DNA of 64,000 nucleotides from Bacteroidaceae bacterium (GCA_017464345.1 JAFUAH010000015.1:34775-98774); one strand, 5' to 3'; numbered from the stretch's first letter, positions 54,098 to 63,774 are shown. Translations and numbers: made by a program. The notes: generated by a model not told the origin, from the letters alone.

Positions 54098-54262
54098 ATG
54101 ATTTTCAACACAGAGCTTTTACTTTTTGGGGAGTTTGGCAAGAGGCATCAAAGATGCTGCACAGAGAGGCTACGCCCTTATGCCTCGCCGTAGGCCTCTG
54201 TGCAAGACCTTGGTCTCTCTTGCGTACTCTCATGTAATGATAAAACTCTGTGTTTAATATAA
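54098..54262. repeat. Hairpin element with CAACACAGAG outer arms
   Basis: TTTTCAACACAGAG on the left pairs with AAACTCTGTGTTTAA on the right. Inside is a second stem, GCACAGAGAGGCTACG with CGTAGGCCTCTGTGC, and GAGAGACC-like repeats. A related outer stem is at 58917-58972. The surrounding 53981-54308 holds no gene. Confidence 0.65.
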
Positions 54263-54308
54263 ACTAATTGTGTGCACTTACTTAAATGATTAAATCGTAA
54301 ATGAGATT

Positions 54309-55100
54309 ATGACCATGATAAAATGCCCCGAGTGCCGCCACCACATCTCGTCGATGGCAAAGGCCTGTCCCGAGTGCGGCGCTCCGATAGACCCCGAGTG
54401 GGCCGCCCAGGAAGCGGAGAAAGAACTGAAGAAACTGGAGGAAGTGCCTTTTACGGTGGAGGAAAACTTTCCTCCTGAAAACCTCCCCTTTACCCCCTCC
54501 ACGGAAGATGAGGAAATAAACCACATTCCAACGGAGGGCGAGGGGGCTCATGCGGCCTCTCCCAGAGGGGGGAGGGTAAGGTTTGTACTGCTTTTTCTCC
54601 TAATTCTGTTGGGAGTCTGTGTCGGCGGCCTCTATTATTACGATTATACCCAGCGTCAGGCGCGTGAGGAGCGAGCCTATGCCCTGTTGCAGGACTGCTC
54701 GAATCCGGCTTTCTATGAGGACTTCATCGTCCGCTTCCCCCATAGCCCCCACATCGACGAGGTGCGCGAGCGGCTGAAAGAGGTCATGGCCCAGCAGAAC
54801 GAATGGGAGAAACTGATAGCCAGTGGCAACCGTCAGGAACTGCAGAAGTTCGTGACGGAGCACCCTACCAGCCCCTATGTGAAAATGGCTCAGACACGCA
54901 TCGACTCACTCGACTGGGCCGAGGCCGACCAGCGGCGCACACTGGAGGCTGTCACCTTCTACATGGCCACGCACCCCGACGGCCTCTACATCAATCAGGC
55001 TGATGCCTTGCGTCAGACCTTGGAGCAGCAGCGTGCCGCTGCACAGGCTCGGGCCGATTCTCTACAGAACGCTCTGGGGGACACGCTTCAGAATGTTTAG
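54309..55100 (+). CDS. Membrane protein with N-terminal zinc ribbon
   Basis: A 263-residue protein. A zinc ribbon (KCPECRHHISSMAKACPECG, two CxxC pairs, about 5-23) is followed by a Pro/Glu-rich linker (about 46-90) that appears derived from a palindromic repeat. One membrane helix follows (FVLLFLLILLGVCVGGLYYY, about 92-111), then a helical C-terminus with two TPR-like or repeated stretches (DFIVRFPHSPHIDEVRERL and FVTEHPTSPYVKMAQTRID). The start at 54315 is equally possible. Function unknown; it may be a membrane-bound scaffold. Confidence 0.75.
   Translation: MTMIKCPECRHHISSMAKACPECGAPIDPEWAAQEAEKELKKLEEVPFTVEENFPPENLPFTPSTEDEEINHIPTEGEGAHAASPRGGRVRFVLLFLLILLGVCVGGLYYYDYTQRQAREERAYALLQDCSNPAFYEDFIVRFPHSPHIDEVRERLKEVMAQQNEWEKLIASGNRQELQKFVTEHPTSPYVKMAQTRIDSLDWAEADQRRTLEAVTFYMATHPDGLYINQADALRQTLEQQRAAAQARADSLQNALGDTLQNV
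54459..54586 (+). repeat. G/C-rich palindromic segment in the zinc-ribbon gene
   Basis: GGAGGAAAACTTTCCTCC at 54459-54476 is almost self-complementary. It is followed by pyrimidine-rich CCTCCCCTTTACCCCCTCC and later purine-rich GGAGGGCGAGGGGG and AGAGGGGGGAGGG tracts that can pair with it. The segment encodes the low-complexity linker and looks like an intergenic repeat captured in frame. Confidence 0.45.
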
Positions 55101-55116
55101 TCAAACTCGTTCTTAA

Positions 55117-55260
55117 ATATAAGGTACGTGCGCGTGGGCGCACACGTAGTATAGGTTGGAGCTCCGTCCCGTATAGGATGGAGCTCCAACTTGTACGGGA
55201 CGGAGGCGAAACCTGCCCGGGACGAACCTTCATCCTGTACGGGATGAGGCTATGCCCTTT
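55117..55260. repeat. Compound palindromic repeat with GTACGGGA motifs
   Basis: Several nested palindromes: ACGTGCGCGTGGGCGCACACGT, TTGGAGCTCC with GGAGCTCCAA, GTCCCGTA with TACGGGAC, and TCATCCTGTACGGGATGA. The GTACGGGACG core is shared with the loop of the 222-bp repeats at 319 and 27816. The 55101-55433 interval has no gene besides the promoter at 55375. Confidence 0.6.
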
Positions 55261-55374
55261 CATTTTGACACACCCTCGGCCGGAAATAGTCCCAGACCAA
55301 TCGTGAAGATACTCCCTCCAAGTATAAAATATGTTAAATGGAGACTGAATGGGGGGGCTACAATATTTTTTTAC

Positions 55375-55382
55375 TAACTTTG
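55375..55382 (+). promoter_or_regulatory. -7 box for the envelope gene cluster at 55440
   Basis: TAACTTTG, 58 nt upstream of the first gene of three on the plus strand. Confidence 0.6.
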
Positions 55383-55439
55383 CTTCCGTGATGACGCGGA
55401 CGGAGATGATAACTCTCAATAATATTAAAATTTATGCGT

Positions 55440-55931
55440 ATGAAGAAGCTTTTTCTCCTTAGTGTAGCGTGCATGTTGTCTCTGGCCGTGTCGGCCCAGA
55501 AGACCGTGAAGTTTGAAAACAACCAGGCACGGGCCTTCGACGTAGTGCCCAACTCCTACGTGAAGCCTCTGACCGTGGAGCTGAAGATCGACGAGCAAAA
55601 GGGGCGCATCACCGACGTGTGGGAAATCCGTCCCGACGAACTGATAGCCCTGGTCAATGAGAAGGACGCGGGCGACGTGCAGATGCAGAACTTGCGCAAC
55701 TATGCCATCTTCAAGTCCTCGCAGAAGCACAATTGTGACGTCATCGTGGCTCCCATATTTAACATTCGCAGTGAGGATGTTTCGCGCGGAGTGACTGTCA
55801 CGCTCATAGGCTTTTGTGCCAACTTTGTGAACTGGAAGACGATGGACGACAAGGATGTGCTGTGGATGAATGTCGAGCGAGCCGACCCGCGCAAGGTGGG
55901 CCAGTCCTACACTCCGTACGTCCGTCAATAG
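55440..55931 (+). CDS. Exported protein of unknown function
   Basis: A 163-residue protein with a typical signal peptide (MKKLFLLSVACMLSLAVSAQ, cleavage after Ala-Gln about 20). The mature part is a small mixed fold with VKFENNQARAFDVVPNSYV and RPDELIALVNEKDAGDVQ. An ATG six bases earlier is possible. It is the first of three exported-protein genes spaced by 10-25 bases, probably one operon acting in the envelope. No family is recognised. Confidence 0.72.
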   Translation: MKKLFLLSVACMLSLAVSAQKTVKFENNQARAFDVVPNSYVKPLTVELKIDEQKGRITDVWEIRPDELIALVNEKDAGDVQMQNLRNYAIFKSSQKHNCDVIVAPIFNIRSEDVSRGVTVTLIGFCANFVNWKTMDDKDVLWMNVERADPRKVGQSYTPYVRQ

Positions 55932-55955
55932 TAAGAGAATGAGAAATTGAGAATT

Positions 55956-56717
55956 ATGAAGCAGAAAGCATTATTCCTTCTGTTGGCCATGTTCCTGGTG
56001 GGGACAGTGGCCAACGCCCAAATCGTGACCTCCAAGAGCCGTCTGGTCACCAAAGTAAAGAAAACGCCCTTCGAGAAGACCCTTTACCTGGCCGTGGGCG
56101 GCCAGATGGTGGGTGTGACCAACCAGTACTATAAGTTCAGGCCGGGCGGAGAGGCAGCCTTAGGCTATCAGATGGGCTTTAAGCGCGGTAAGAAGTTTGG
56201 CTCGCAGTGGGGCATAGAAGCCGGCCTCACCACCCGTGGTTATAAGTACGAACAGCCCTACTATGCAACCGTCGATCAGTTGAACCCCACGATATTCTTC
56301 TCTCCGTTCAACTATGTCTATCGCATCGGTGTGGGCGAGGGCAAGAAGACTTGGATAGAGCCACATGTCGGTGTCTTTGTCGGTTTCGACCCGGCGAATG
56401 ACGTTGATCACGACGGTCTCATGCGTTTGGGAGGCGGCTCTGGCTCTACTTGGTTCCAGTCGTTACACTACGAAACCGGAAACCACGAAATTGACGGGGG
56501 CGTGAATCTGGGCATTCGCTTCTGGTTTGCTAAGCGCGTCAGTGTCGATCTCTCCTATCGGCAGTTTATTGGCCCAGAATTTGGCAGGGAGGGATTCCGG
56601 GTAACCCCCAGAGAGTACGTTGCCGGCCAATGGCAATCCGCTCCCACCATCGAGGAATGTCACAAAGGCCGGGCCGCAAACATCTGTCTGCGCATCGGTG
56701 TAAAATTCAATAAGTAA
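55956..56717 (+). CDS. Probable outer-membrane beta-barrel protein
   Basis: A 253-residue protein with a signal peptide (cleavage after VANAQ, about 22) and alternating hydrophobic/polar strands rich in Tyr, Phe and Gly (LYLAVGGQMVGVTNQYYKF, WGIEAGLTTRGYKYEQPYY, WIEPHVGVFVGFD), ending in a strand with IGVKFNK. This pattern fits small outer-membrane barrels. It is the second gene of the three-gene cluster. Function unknown. ATG 55947 is an alternative start. Confidence 0.72.
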   Translation: MKQKALFLLLAMFLVGTVANAQIVTSKSRLVTKVKKTPFEKTLYLAVGGQMVGVTNQYYKFRPGGEAALGYQMGFKRGKKFGSQWGIEAGLTTRGYKYEQPYYATVDQLNPTIFFSPFNYVYRIGVGEGKKTWIEPHVGVFVGFDPANDVDHDGLMRLGGGSGSTWFQSLHYETGNHEIDGGVNLGIRFWFAKRVSVDLSYRQFIGPEFGREGFRVTPREYVAGQWQSAPTIEECHKGRAANICLRIGVKFNK

Positions 56718-56739
56718 CCTCAGTAAAATGTACAAAGAT

Positions 56740-57402
56740 ATGAAAAACATAAAATATACGTTGCTGGCCTTCGGGCTCCTGCTCGCTGCGTCGTGTGGCA
56801 AGGAATATGATATCGAGGCAGTTTTGCCTGAGCCCGCCCTGACTATAGAACTGAATGATGTGAAGACTGGAATCATTAAGGACGCAAGTCCCGACGACGA
56901 ATTTCGCGTGGGGCGCAAGGCTACGCTGAAGGCTTCGTGGAATTCCAACACGCGGGACAACAACACGGTTGTGCAGTGGGCGACCTCGAACGACAACATT
57001 ACGATTGCCCGTCCGGATTCTTACGCCAGCGCAACCACCTACACGAACCATGAAATGGAGGTTACGGCTAACTCCGTGGGCACTACTACGGTTACGGTTC
57101 AGGTGGGCGACAACACATGTTCCTATGATGTGGAGGTGTTGCACCTGGCCGACTTCCGCCCTGAACAGGATGGCTATAGGATGAAGTTTTTCCCCCTGTA
57201 TAATCATTACGAGTACTATCGTGCCGAATGGGATTTTGGCGACGGGAATACCTATACGTGGTATGCGAGTTTGAATGACACAAAATACACGAATTACAAT
57301 AAATACTATGCGGCAAAGGGTACATATAACGTCGCACTCTCCCTCTACGACCGTAACGGCAACCTGATAGACCGTAACACGAAGGCCGTGACCCTGAATT
57401 GA
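56740..57402 (+). CDS. Lipoprotein with Ig/PKD-like domains
   Basis: A 220-residue protein with lipobox LLAASC (Cys about 19). A bacterial Ig-like region covers about 30-135 (TVTVQVGDNTCSYDVEVLHL). A PKD-like domain covers about 145-218, recognisable by AEWDFGDGNTYTWY and KGTYNVALSLYDRNGN. It is probably surface exposed and involved in binding, perhaps with the preceding barrel protein. The start at 56740 gives a standard signal peptide; 56728 would add four residues. Confidence 0.78.
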   Translation: MKNIKYTLLAFGLLLAASCGKEYDIEAVLPEPALTIELNDVKTGIIKDASPDDEFRVGRKATLKASWNSNTRDNNTVVQWATSNDNITIARPDSYASATTYTNHEMEVTANSVGTTTVTVQVGDNTCSYDVEVLHLADFRPEQDGYRMKFFPLYNHYEYYRAEWDFGDGNTYTWYASLNDTKYTNYNKYYAAKGTYNVALSLYDRNGNLIDRNTKAVTLN

Positions 57403-57412
57403 CATAGTATTA

Positions 57413-57535
57413 AACCACGAATTACACGATTTTTCACGAATTAAAGGCTACGCCCTTGTCGGCAATGCCAATTCGTATAATTTTCGCACTGCGAACGGCA
57501 AGCCAATTCGTAAAATTCGTGTAATTCGTAGTTGA
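57413..57535. repeat. Hairpin element with AATTCGTG arms
   Basis: CCACGAATTACACG on the left is answered by AATTCGTGTAATTCGTAG on the right, with AATTCGTATAATTTTCG and TTCGCACTGCGAA inside. Related to 26532-26626. Confidence 0.65.
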
Positions 57536-57545
57536 AAAAATCAAG

Positions 57546-57580
57546 AGGCTATGCCGTTCGTGTCGATCGGCATAGCCCCT
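57546..57580. terminator. Hairpin terminator after glyA
   Basis: AGGCTATGCCG (57546-57556) pairs with CGGCATAGCC (57568-57577), followed on the plus strand by CCCTTTTC. It lies between the convergent lipoprotein and glyA genes. Confidence 0.7.
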
Positions 57581-57604
57581 TTTCTGTAATCTGCTGTCGC
57601 GGAA

Positions 57605-58885
57605 TCAGTAGGCGTACAGCGGATATTTCTCCATCATGGCATTTACTTCTGCGCGTACGGCGGCGATATTCTCCGGATTCTCGGGGGCGTTTAGCACGCG
57701 CTCGATGAGTTCGGCTATCTTCACCATCAGGTCTTCCTTGGCACCGCGTGTGGTGATGGCCGGTGTGCCCAGGCGGATGCCCGAGGTCTGGAAGGCAGAG
57801 CGGGTGTCGAAGGGCACCATGTTCTTGTTCACCGTGATGTCAGCATCCACCAGTGCACGTTCGGCCACCTTACCCGTCAGGTCGGGGTACTTGGTGCGCA
57901 GGTCTACCAGCATAGAGTGGTTGTCGGTGCCGCCGCTGACGATGTGGAAACCGCGCTTGATGAGTTCGTCGGCCAGCACGCGGGCGTTCTTCTGCACCTG
58001 CTTGGCCCATTCCTTGAACTCCGGCTGCAAGGCCTCGCCAAAGGCAACTGCCTTGGCGGCGATGACGTGCTCCAGCGGGCCGCCCTGGATGCCGGGGAAT
58101 ACGGCGCTGTTCAGCAGGGCAGACATCATCTTCACCTCACCCTTCGGTGTGGTCTTGCCCCAGGGGTTGGGGAAGTCCTTGCCCATGAGGATGATACCAC
58201 CGCGCGGGCCGCGCAGGGTTTTGTGTGTGGTGGAGGTGACGATGTGGGCGTACTTCAAGGGGTTGTCGAGCAAGCCGGCAGCGATGAGGCCTGCGGGGTG
58301 GGCCATGTCTATCATCAGCAGGGCACCCACCTTGTCGGCAATCTCGCGCATCCGCTTGTAGTCCCACTCGCGGCTGTAGGCCGAACCGCCGCCCACGATG
58401 AGTTTGGGCCGGTGTTCCAGGGCCAGACGCTCCATTTCGTCGTAATCGACACGTCCCGTTTCCTTATTCAGGTCATAGCCCACGGGGCGGTAGAGGATGC
58501 CGCTCGTATTGACGTGTGACCCATGGCTGAGGTGGCCTCCGTGGTCGAGATTCAGGCCCATGAAGGTGTCGCCGGGATTCAAGCAGGCCAGAAAGACGGC
58601 AGCGTTGGCCTGCGCGCCAGAGTGAGGCTGCACGTTGGCATACTCTGCTCCGAACAGTTTGCACACACGGTCTATGGCCAGTTGTTCCACCTGGTCCACC
58701 ACCTGGCAGCCGCCATAGTAGCGCTTGCCGGGATAGCCCTCGGCGTATTTGTTGGTGAGTATGGAGCCCATGGCCTCCATCACCTCGTCGCTGACATAGT
58801 TCTCGGAGGCAATCAGTTCTATGCCGCGTGTCTGGCGCAGGCGCTCTGCCTCAATCAATTTGAATACGGTCTCGTCGTTTCGCAT
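57605..58885 (-). CDS. glyA: Serine hydroxymethyltransferase
   Basis: A 426-residue PLP enzyme: [22 protein letters not shown] near the start, [15 protein letters not shown] at about 48-62, [12 protein letters not shown] at about 192-203 and the cofactor Lys in [14 protein letters not shown] (about 220-233). It interconverts serine and glycine with tetrahydrofolate. It lies downstream of pyrB-pyrI on the same strand with an 82-base gap holding a hairpin repeat, so co-transcription is likely but not certain. Confidence 0.97.
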   Translation of the reverse strand: MRNDETVFKLIEAERLRQTRGIELIASENYVSDEVMEAMGSILTNKYAEGYPGKRYYGGCQVVDQVEQLAIDRVCKLFGAEYANVQPHSGAQANAAVFLACLNPGDTFMGLNLDHGGHLSHGSHVNTSGILYRPVGYDLNKETGRVDYDEMERLALEHRPKLIVGGGSAYSREWDYKRMREIADKVGALLMIDMAHPAGLIAAGLLDNPLKYAHIVTSTTHKTLRGPRGGIILMGKDFPNPWGKTTPKGEVKMMSALLNSAVFPGIQGGPLEHVIAAKAVAFGEALQPEFKEWAKQVQKNARVLADELIKRGFHIVSGGTDNHSMLVDLRTKYPDLTGKVAERALVDADITVNKNMVPFDTRSAFQTSGIRLGTPAITTRGAKEDLMVKIAELIERVLNAPENPENIAAVRAEVNAMMEKYPLYAY

Positions 58886-58916
58886 AATATTTTTGTGTTA
58901 GTAACTAATCAATTTT

Positions 58917-58972
58917 ATTTTAACACAGCGTCTTTTCATCGTTTAATATAAATCTCTGTGTTGAAAATCAGT
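58917..58972. repeat. Hairpin element with ACACAG arms between pyrI and glyA
   Basis: ATTTTAACACAGCG on the left and TCTCTGTGTTGAAAAT on the right form an imperfect stem related to the outer arms of 54098-54262. Confidence 0.55.
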
Positions 58973-59432
58973 TTTCATTTCCTTTCTCCACCAGTTTCAC
59001 ATCCTCCAGTGGAATGACAGTGTTGCAGTAATGGCACTTCAAGTGCTGCTGGGCGTCCACGTGGAAGTGGGTGTGCATCGGTTCGTTGTTGGTGATGCAC
59101 TTGGGGTTGGTGCAGCGTACGATGCTGTACAGTTCGTCGGGCAGGCAGACGGTGCGCTTCTCCACAATTTCGTAATCTCGGATGATGCACAGGGTCAGGT
59201 TGGGGCAGATGACGGCCAGTTGGTTCAGTTCCTCATCAGTGAAAAACTTGTCGGCCATTTTGATGATGCTCTTTGTGCCCATACCCTCGCTTGGCAGGTT
59301 GTAACCAATGGTGACGGCTGTCTTCATGCGATCCAGATGCAGCAAGTTCACCACGGCAAAGAGCTTTTCGGCTGGGATATGGTCAATTACGGTGCCGTTC
59401 TCGATGGCGGCCACCATCAGTTGCTTCTTCAT
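58968..59432 (-). CDS. pyrI: Aspartate carbamoyltransferase regulatory chain
   Basis: A 154-residue protein. The allosteric domain begins near VAAIENGTVIDHIPAEKLFAV, and the C-terminal zinc domain has the four Cys ligands in CTNPKC and CHYC (about residues 109-141). It binds CTP/ATP and modulates PyrB activity in the holoenzyme. It is 46 bases downstream of pyrB. All four zinc ligands are present. Confidence 0.96.
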   Translation of the reverse strand: MKKQLMVAAIENGTVIDHIPAEKLFAVVNLLHLDRMKTAVTIGYNLPSEGMGTKSIIKMADKFFTDEELNQLAVICPNLTLCIIRDYEIVEKRTVCLPDELYSIVRCTNPKCITNNEPMHTHFHVDAQQHLKCHYCNTVIPLEDVKLVEKGNEN

Positions 59433-59478
59433 AATGTATCGTCCTTTATCTCCATTAACTTCTTTAACTCCCCCTTAT

Positions 59479-60426
59479 TCATTCGATTATCGTCTTGTCG
59501 TTCTTCACTTGTTCCAGTGTGATGCCCAGAACGTCGCAAAGTAGGGCCTGACGGGCATAGAGCCCGTTGCGGGCTTGCTCGAAGTAGTAAGCGTGTGGAT
59601 TCTCGTCGATGCTGTATTCTATTTCGTTCACGCGAGGCAGAGGGTGCAAAATCTTCATGTTCGGGCGTGCCTTGGCCAGCATGGGCAACTTCAGCAGATA
59701 GCGGTCCTTGACGCGTTCGTATTCCATCAAGTCAGTGAAACGCTCGCGCTGCACTCGGGTCATGTACAAGATGTCGGCCCCGCTGATGACGTCGGCATCG
59801 AAATCCGTATGCTCGACGTAGCGGATGCCATGTTCGTGGCAGAAGGTCTTGTACGTCTCCGGCATGGCCAGTTCTTCGGGTGCAATAAAGTGGAACGTGG
59901 GATGGAAATGGTACATGGCATTGAGCATGGAATGCACGGTGCGGCCGTATTTCAGGTCGCCCACGAGGAAGATATCCAGATTGTCCAGTCGGCCTTGCGT
60001 CTTGTAGATGGAGTAGAGGTCGAGCATTGTCTGCGAGGGGTGCTGGTTGGCACCGTCGCCGGCATTGACAATGGGCACGGGAGCTATTTCCGAGGCGTAG
60101 CGAGCAGCTCCTTCGAGGTAGTGCCGCATGACGATGATATCGGCATAGTTGGAGACCATCATGATGGTGTCCTTCAGTGTCTCGCCCTTGGTGCCACTGG
60201 TCACCTTCGGATCGGCAAAGCCTATAACGCGAGCGCCCAGCCGGTTCGCTGCAGTCTCGAAAGACAATCGCGTTCGCGTGCTGGGCTCAAAAAACAGGGT
60301 GGCTACAACTCTACCCTCCAGAATACGGCGGTTGGGGTGCCGTTCAAACTCTTCAGCCATCTGAATGAGGTACTCAATCTTCTCGCGGCTGTGGTCGGCA
60401 ATCGTCACTAAACTTTTCTTTTCCAT
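59479..60426 (-). CDS. pyrB: Aspartate carbamoyltransferase catalytic chain
   Basis: A 315-residue enzyme. The carbamoyl-phosphate signature [15 protein letters not shown] is at about 47-61, [18 protein letters not shown] at about 127-144 and the aspartate-site HPLPRVNEI near 265. It catalyses the first committed step of pyrimidine synthesis. ATG 60426 is used; an in-frame Met at 60489 lies upstream of the -7 box at 60459-60466. It heads the pyrB-pyrI-glyA run. Confidence 0.96.
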   Translation of the reverse strand: MEKKSLVTIADHSREKIEYLIQMAEEFERHPNRRILEGRVVATLFFEPSTRTRLSFETAANRLGARVIGFADPKVTSGTKGETLKDTIMMVSNYADIIVMRHYLEGAARYASEIAPVPIVNAGDGANQHPSQTMLDLYSIYKTQGRLDNLDIFLVGDLKYGRTVHSMLNAMYHFHPTFHFIAPEELAMPETYKTFCHEHGIRYVEHTDFDADVISGADILYMTRVQRERFTDLMEYERVKDRYLLKLPMLAKARPNMKILHPLPRVNEIEYSIDENPHAYYFEQARNGLYARQALLCDVLGITLEQVKNDKTIIE

Positions 60427-60458
60427 AATGGATACAGAGTGATGTGGATTTTGCATCC

Positions 60459-60466
60459 CAAAGGTA
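60459..60466 (-). promoter_or_regulatory. -7 box for pyrB
   Basis: TACCTTTG on the minus strand, 32 nt upstream of the chosen ATG. Confidence 0.65.
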
Positions 60467-60561
60467 CTTCTTTTTGTTCGGATAGGCAATACTTACGTGC
60501 ATATACTTATAATAAAGATTAATTTTTCAACTCTCAACTTTCAACTTTCAACTTTATTTCG

Positions 60562-60569
60562 TAACTTTG
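60562..60569 (+). promoter_or_regulatory. -7 box for the penicillin-binding protein gene
   Basis: TAACTTTG, 23 nt before ATG 60593. A run of CAACTTT repeat units (about 60526-60556) lies directly upstream, over the -33 zone. Confidence 0.65.
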
Positions 60570-60592
60570 TACACTTCAAAGTCTTTGGTGAA

Positions 60593-62980
60593 ATGCGCAA
60601 AAAGTTAATGATAGCCCTTTGGGTGTTGTTTTTCGGGGTAGTGGGCTCAGTGGCAACCGTTTTTGTCCTGATAGAGAACGGGACAATCGGATATATGCCC
60701 GATTTGCAGCAATTGGAGAATCCCGTGGACAAGTATGCCAGTCAGGTGTTCTCAGATGACGGTGTGCTGCTCGGAACCTGGAGTTACAGCCGTGCAAACC
60801 GCATCTTTGTCAGTTATGACGAACTGCCGCCCAATCTGGTGAAAGCCCTTATTGCCACAGAAGACGAACGTTTCTATGAGCACAGTGGGGTGGACTTCCG
60901 GGCAGTGCTGCGTGCCATGGTCAAGCGCGTCATCCTGCGCCAGAAGCAAGCCGGTGGTGGCAGCACCATTACCCAGCAGCTGGCAAAGCAACTCTATAGT
61001 GCACGAGCCGACAACATCTGGCAGCGGGCCATGCAGAAGCCCATCGAGTGGGTCATAGCCGTCAAGCTGGAGCGATATTACACCAAGGAGGAAATCATCA
61101 CTATGTATCTCAACTATTTCGACTTCCTCCACAATGCCGTCGGTATCAAGACTGCTGCACGTACCTATTTCAACAAAGAACCGATGGAACTGGGTATCAA
61201 CGAGTGTGCCGTACTCGTGGGAATGTGCAAAAATCCTTCGCTGTTCAACCCGGTCCGCCGTCCGGAGAACGCACGGGGGCGGCGAGATGTCGTGCTTGAG
61301 CAAATGCAGAAAGCAGGTTGGCTGAATCAGGTAGAAGTGGACTCTTGTAAAGCAGAACCACTGACTCTGAACTTTCATCGTCAGGACCACAAAGACGGAC
61401 ATGCCACTTATCTTCGCGAGTTCTTGCGCACGGTGCTAACTGCTAAGAAACCCAAGCGCGACAATTATGCCTCCTGGCAGGAACAGAAGTTTTATGAGGA
61501 CTCTCTGGCCTGGGAAAATGATCCCCTCTATGGCTGGTGTAACAAGAACATAAACAAAAAGACAGGTTTGCCCTATGACCTCTATCAGGATGGGCTGAAA
61601 ATCTATACGGCCATTGACAGCCGTATGCAGGATTATGCCGAGGATGCAATGCGCTCACACGTCATCGGTACCCTGCAACCAGCCTTCGACAAGGAACGAA
61701 AGGGGTCGTCCAAGGCTCCATATGGGGCTAGTGTCACAGAAAAGGAGGTGGAGCACCTGTTGCAGCGTGGCAAGCGCCAGAGTGGCCGTTACATCCAGAT
61801 GAAGGCTGAGGGCTACAGCGATGCTGAAATCGACAAGGCATTTGCCACGCCCATAGAGATGACGGTCTATTCGCCACATGGTGACATTGATACCACCATG
61901 ACTCCCATGGACTCCATCAAGTACTACAAGAGTTTCCTGCGGTCGGGCTTCCTCTGTATCGATAATTCGCGTGGCTTCGTCAAGGCATACGTGGGGGGGC
62001 TCGACTATGCACATTTCCAGTACGATATGGTCAGCCAAGGTCGCCGGCAGGTGGGGTCTACCATCAAACCCTATCTCTATGCCATGGCCATGGAGAATGG
62101 CTGGACTCCCTGTGACGTGGCTCCCAACGAACAGCGAACCTATGGCAACTGGACCCCTCGAAACGGCAGTCGCTCGCACTACGGCGAAATGGTGACCCTG
62201 AAATGGGGACTGGCACAGAGTAACAACTGGATTTCGGCCTATCTGCTCAATTCGCTCAACCCTGTGCTCTTCGTCAAGTATCTCCATAAGTTCGGCATTA
62301 AGAACCGTAACATCCAGCCGTCGCTGGCCCTCTCTCTGGGGCCTTGCGAGGTGAGCGTACTGGAGATGGTGACGGCCTACACGACCTTCCCGAAGGGCGG
62401 AACACGTGTGCAGCCCGTCTTTGTGACGAAAATTACGGACTCTGACGGCAATGTGCTGGCCGAGGTCAGTTCCTTGCAAGTACGGAAGAACGAACGCGAC
62501 GAGAACGATACCCGCGAAGTGCTGAGTGAGGATGCTGCCTTCAAGATGGTGGATCTGATGCAAGGTGTGATGAACGGTGGTACCGGTAGCCGTATGCGCA
62601 ATCGCTATGGCATCCGTGCCGAGATGGGAGGCAAGACGGGAACCACCAACGGCAATTCCGACGGTTGGTTCGTGGGCTACACGCCGTCGCTGACCTTCGG
62701 TGCATGGGTGGGTGGCGAGGAACGCGACATTCACTTCAACAGCATGGCTTACGGACAGGGTGCTGCCGCTGCATTGCCCATCTGTGCCTTATTCCTGCAA
62801 AAAGTATTTGCTGATGATAAACTGCCTTACAATCCGAATGAGAAATTTGTCTTCCCACAGGGATTCAGCCTATGTAGCAGCGGATTTGGGGACGACGGAG
62901 AGGATGGAGAGGACATCATTGAATACGTAGGTGAGGAGAATGGACAGCCTTCCGTGATGAATGACCTGATGAACTATTAA
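60593..62980 (+). CDS. Class A penicillin-binding protein (PBP1a type)
   Basis: A 795-residue bifunctional enzyme. A membrane anchor is at about 4-26. The GT51 glycosyltransferase domain has EDERFYEHSGVDFRAV (about 90) and GGGSTITQQLAKQLY (about 123-137). The transpeptidase domain has the active Ser489 in GSTIKP, SNN in AQSNNWIS, and KTG at 681-683 (GGKTGTTNG). It polymerises and cross-links peptidoglycan. The start at 60593 follows the promoter. A longer frame from 60497 would put repeat-encoded residues before the anchor and is rejected. Confidence 0.95.
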   Translation: MRKKLMIALWVLFFGVVGSVATVFVLIENGTIGYMPDLQQLENPVDKYASQVFSDDGVLLGTWSYSRANRIFVSYDELPPNLVKALIATEDERFYEHSGVDFRAVLRAMVKRVILRQKQAGGGSTITQQLAKQLYSARADNIWQRAMQKPIEWVIAVKLERYYTKEEIITMYLNYFDFLHNAVGIKTAARTYFNKEPMELGINECAVLVGMCKNPSLFNPVRRPENARGRRDVVLEQMQKAGWLNQVEVDSCKAEPLTLNFHRQDHKDGHATYLREFLRTVLTAKKPKRDNYASWQEQKFYEDSLAWENDPLYGWCNKNINKKTGLPYDLYQDGLKIYTAIDSRMQDYAEDAMRSHVIGTLQPAFDKERKGSSKAPYGASVTEKEVEHLLQRGKRQSGRYIQMKAEGYSDAEIDKAFATPIEMTVYSPHGDIDTTMTPMDSIKYYKSFLRSGFLCIDNSRGFVKAYVGGLDYAHFQYDMVSQGRRQVGSTIKPYLYAMAMENGWTPCDVAPNEQRTYGNWTPRNGSRSHYGEMVTLKWGLAQSNNWISAYLLNSLNPVLFVKYLHKFGIKNRNIQPSLALSLGPCEVSVLEMVTAYTTFPKGGTRVQPVFVTKITDSDGNVLAEVSSLQVRKNERDENDTREVLSEDAAFKMVDLMQGVMNGGTGSRMRNRYGIRAEMGGKTGTTNGNSDGWFVGYTPSLTFGAWVGGEERDIHFNSMAYGQGAAAALPICALFLQKVFADDKLPYNPNEKFVFPQGFSLCSSGFGDDGEDGEDIIEYVGEENGQPSVMNDLMNY

Positions 62981-63015
62981 GAAATTAAAAGTTAAGAGTT
63001 AAGAATTAGGAATTG

Positions 63016-63774
63016 GTGAAGTTTATAGCAATCATACCAGCGCGATACGCTTCGACGCGTTTCCCCGCAAAGCCGTTGGCAGTGCTGGGTGGCAAGCCTG
63101 TCATCCAACGTGTATATGAACAAGTGCGTTCGGTCATGGACGATGTTTTTGTGGCAACGGACGACGAACGCATCCGTGCCGCAGTAGAGGCCTTCGGGGG
63201 GAGGGCCATTATGACGCGCGAAGACCACAAAAGCGGTACGGACCGTTGTTTCGAAGCTTATCAGAAGGCAAGCATCCAATGCGATGTGGTCATCAACATT
63301 CAGGGCGACGAACCTTTCATCCAGCCCAGCCAGATTCGGGCTTTGCAAGCTTGTTTCGAGGATGAGCAGACGCAGATTGCCACCTTGGTGAAACCCTTTA
63401 CGGAGGCAGACGGACTGGCAGCCTTGCAGAATCCCAATTCGCCAAAGGTCGTTGTCAGTGACGACCAACGAGCTCTCTATTTCAGTCGCAGCGTCATCCC
63501 TTATCTCCGTGGCGTGGCCCCCGAGGAATGGTTGGCACATCATACCTTTTACAAGCACATCGGACTTTATGCTTACCGCACCGAGACCTTGCAGGAGATT
63601 ACACAACTTCCGCAGAGTACACTGGAGAAGGCCGAGAGCCTGGAACAACTACGCTGGCTCGACCATGGCTACGTCATCAAGGTCGGACAGACTGACGTGG
63701 AGACCATCGGTATAGACACACCGCAGGACTTGGCTCGGGCGGAAGAGTTTTTGAAATTGAAAGTTGAGAATTGA
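63016..63774 (+). CDS. kdsB: 3-deoxy-manno-octulosonate cytidylyltransferase
   Basis: A 252-residue enzyme: FIAIIPARYASTRFPAKPL at the N-terminus, INIQGDEPFIQPSQI near 94-108 and GIDTPQDLARAEE at the C-terminus. It activates Kdo as CMP-Kdo for lipopolysaccharide. No ATG is available; GTG 63016 (preceded by TTG 63013) fits the family's start. The 5' flank and the last codons (LKLKVEN) are both made of dispersed-repeat sequence, so repeats border the gene on both sides. Confidence 0.94.
   Translation: MKFIAIIPARYASTRFPAKPLAVLGGKPVIQRVYEQVRSVMDDVFVATDDERIRAAVEAFGGRAIMTREDHKSGTDRCFEAYQKASIQCDVVINIQGDEPFIQPSQIRALQACFEDEQTQIATLVKPFTEADGLAALQNPNSPKVVVSDDQRALYFSRSVIPYLRGVAPEEWLAHHTFYKHIGLYAYRTETLQEITQLPQSTLEKAESLEQLRWLDHGYVIKVGQTDVETIGIDTPQDLARAEEFLKLKVEN

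Noticed and set aside
60497-60592. Longer start for the penicillin-binding protein
   Set aside because: The added 32 residues are encoded by repeat units and the promoter box. The membrane anchor and family start fit ATG 60593.
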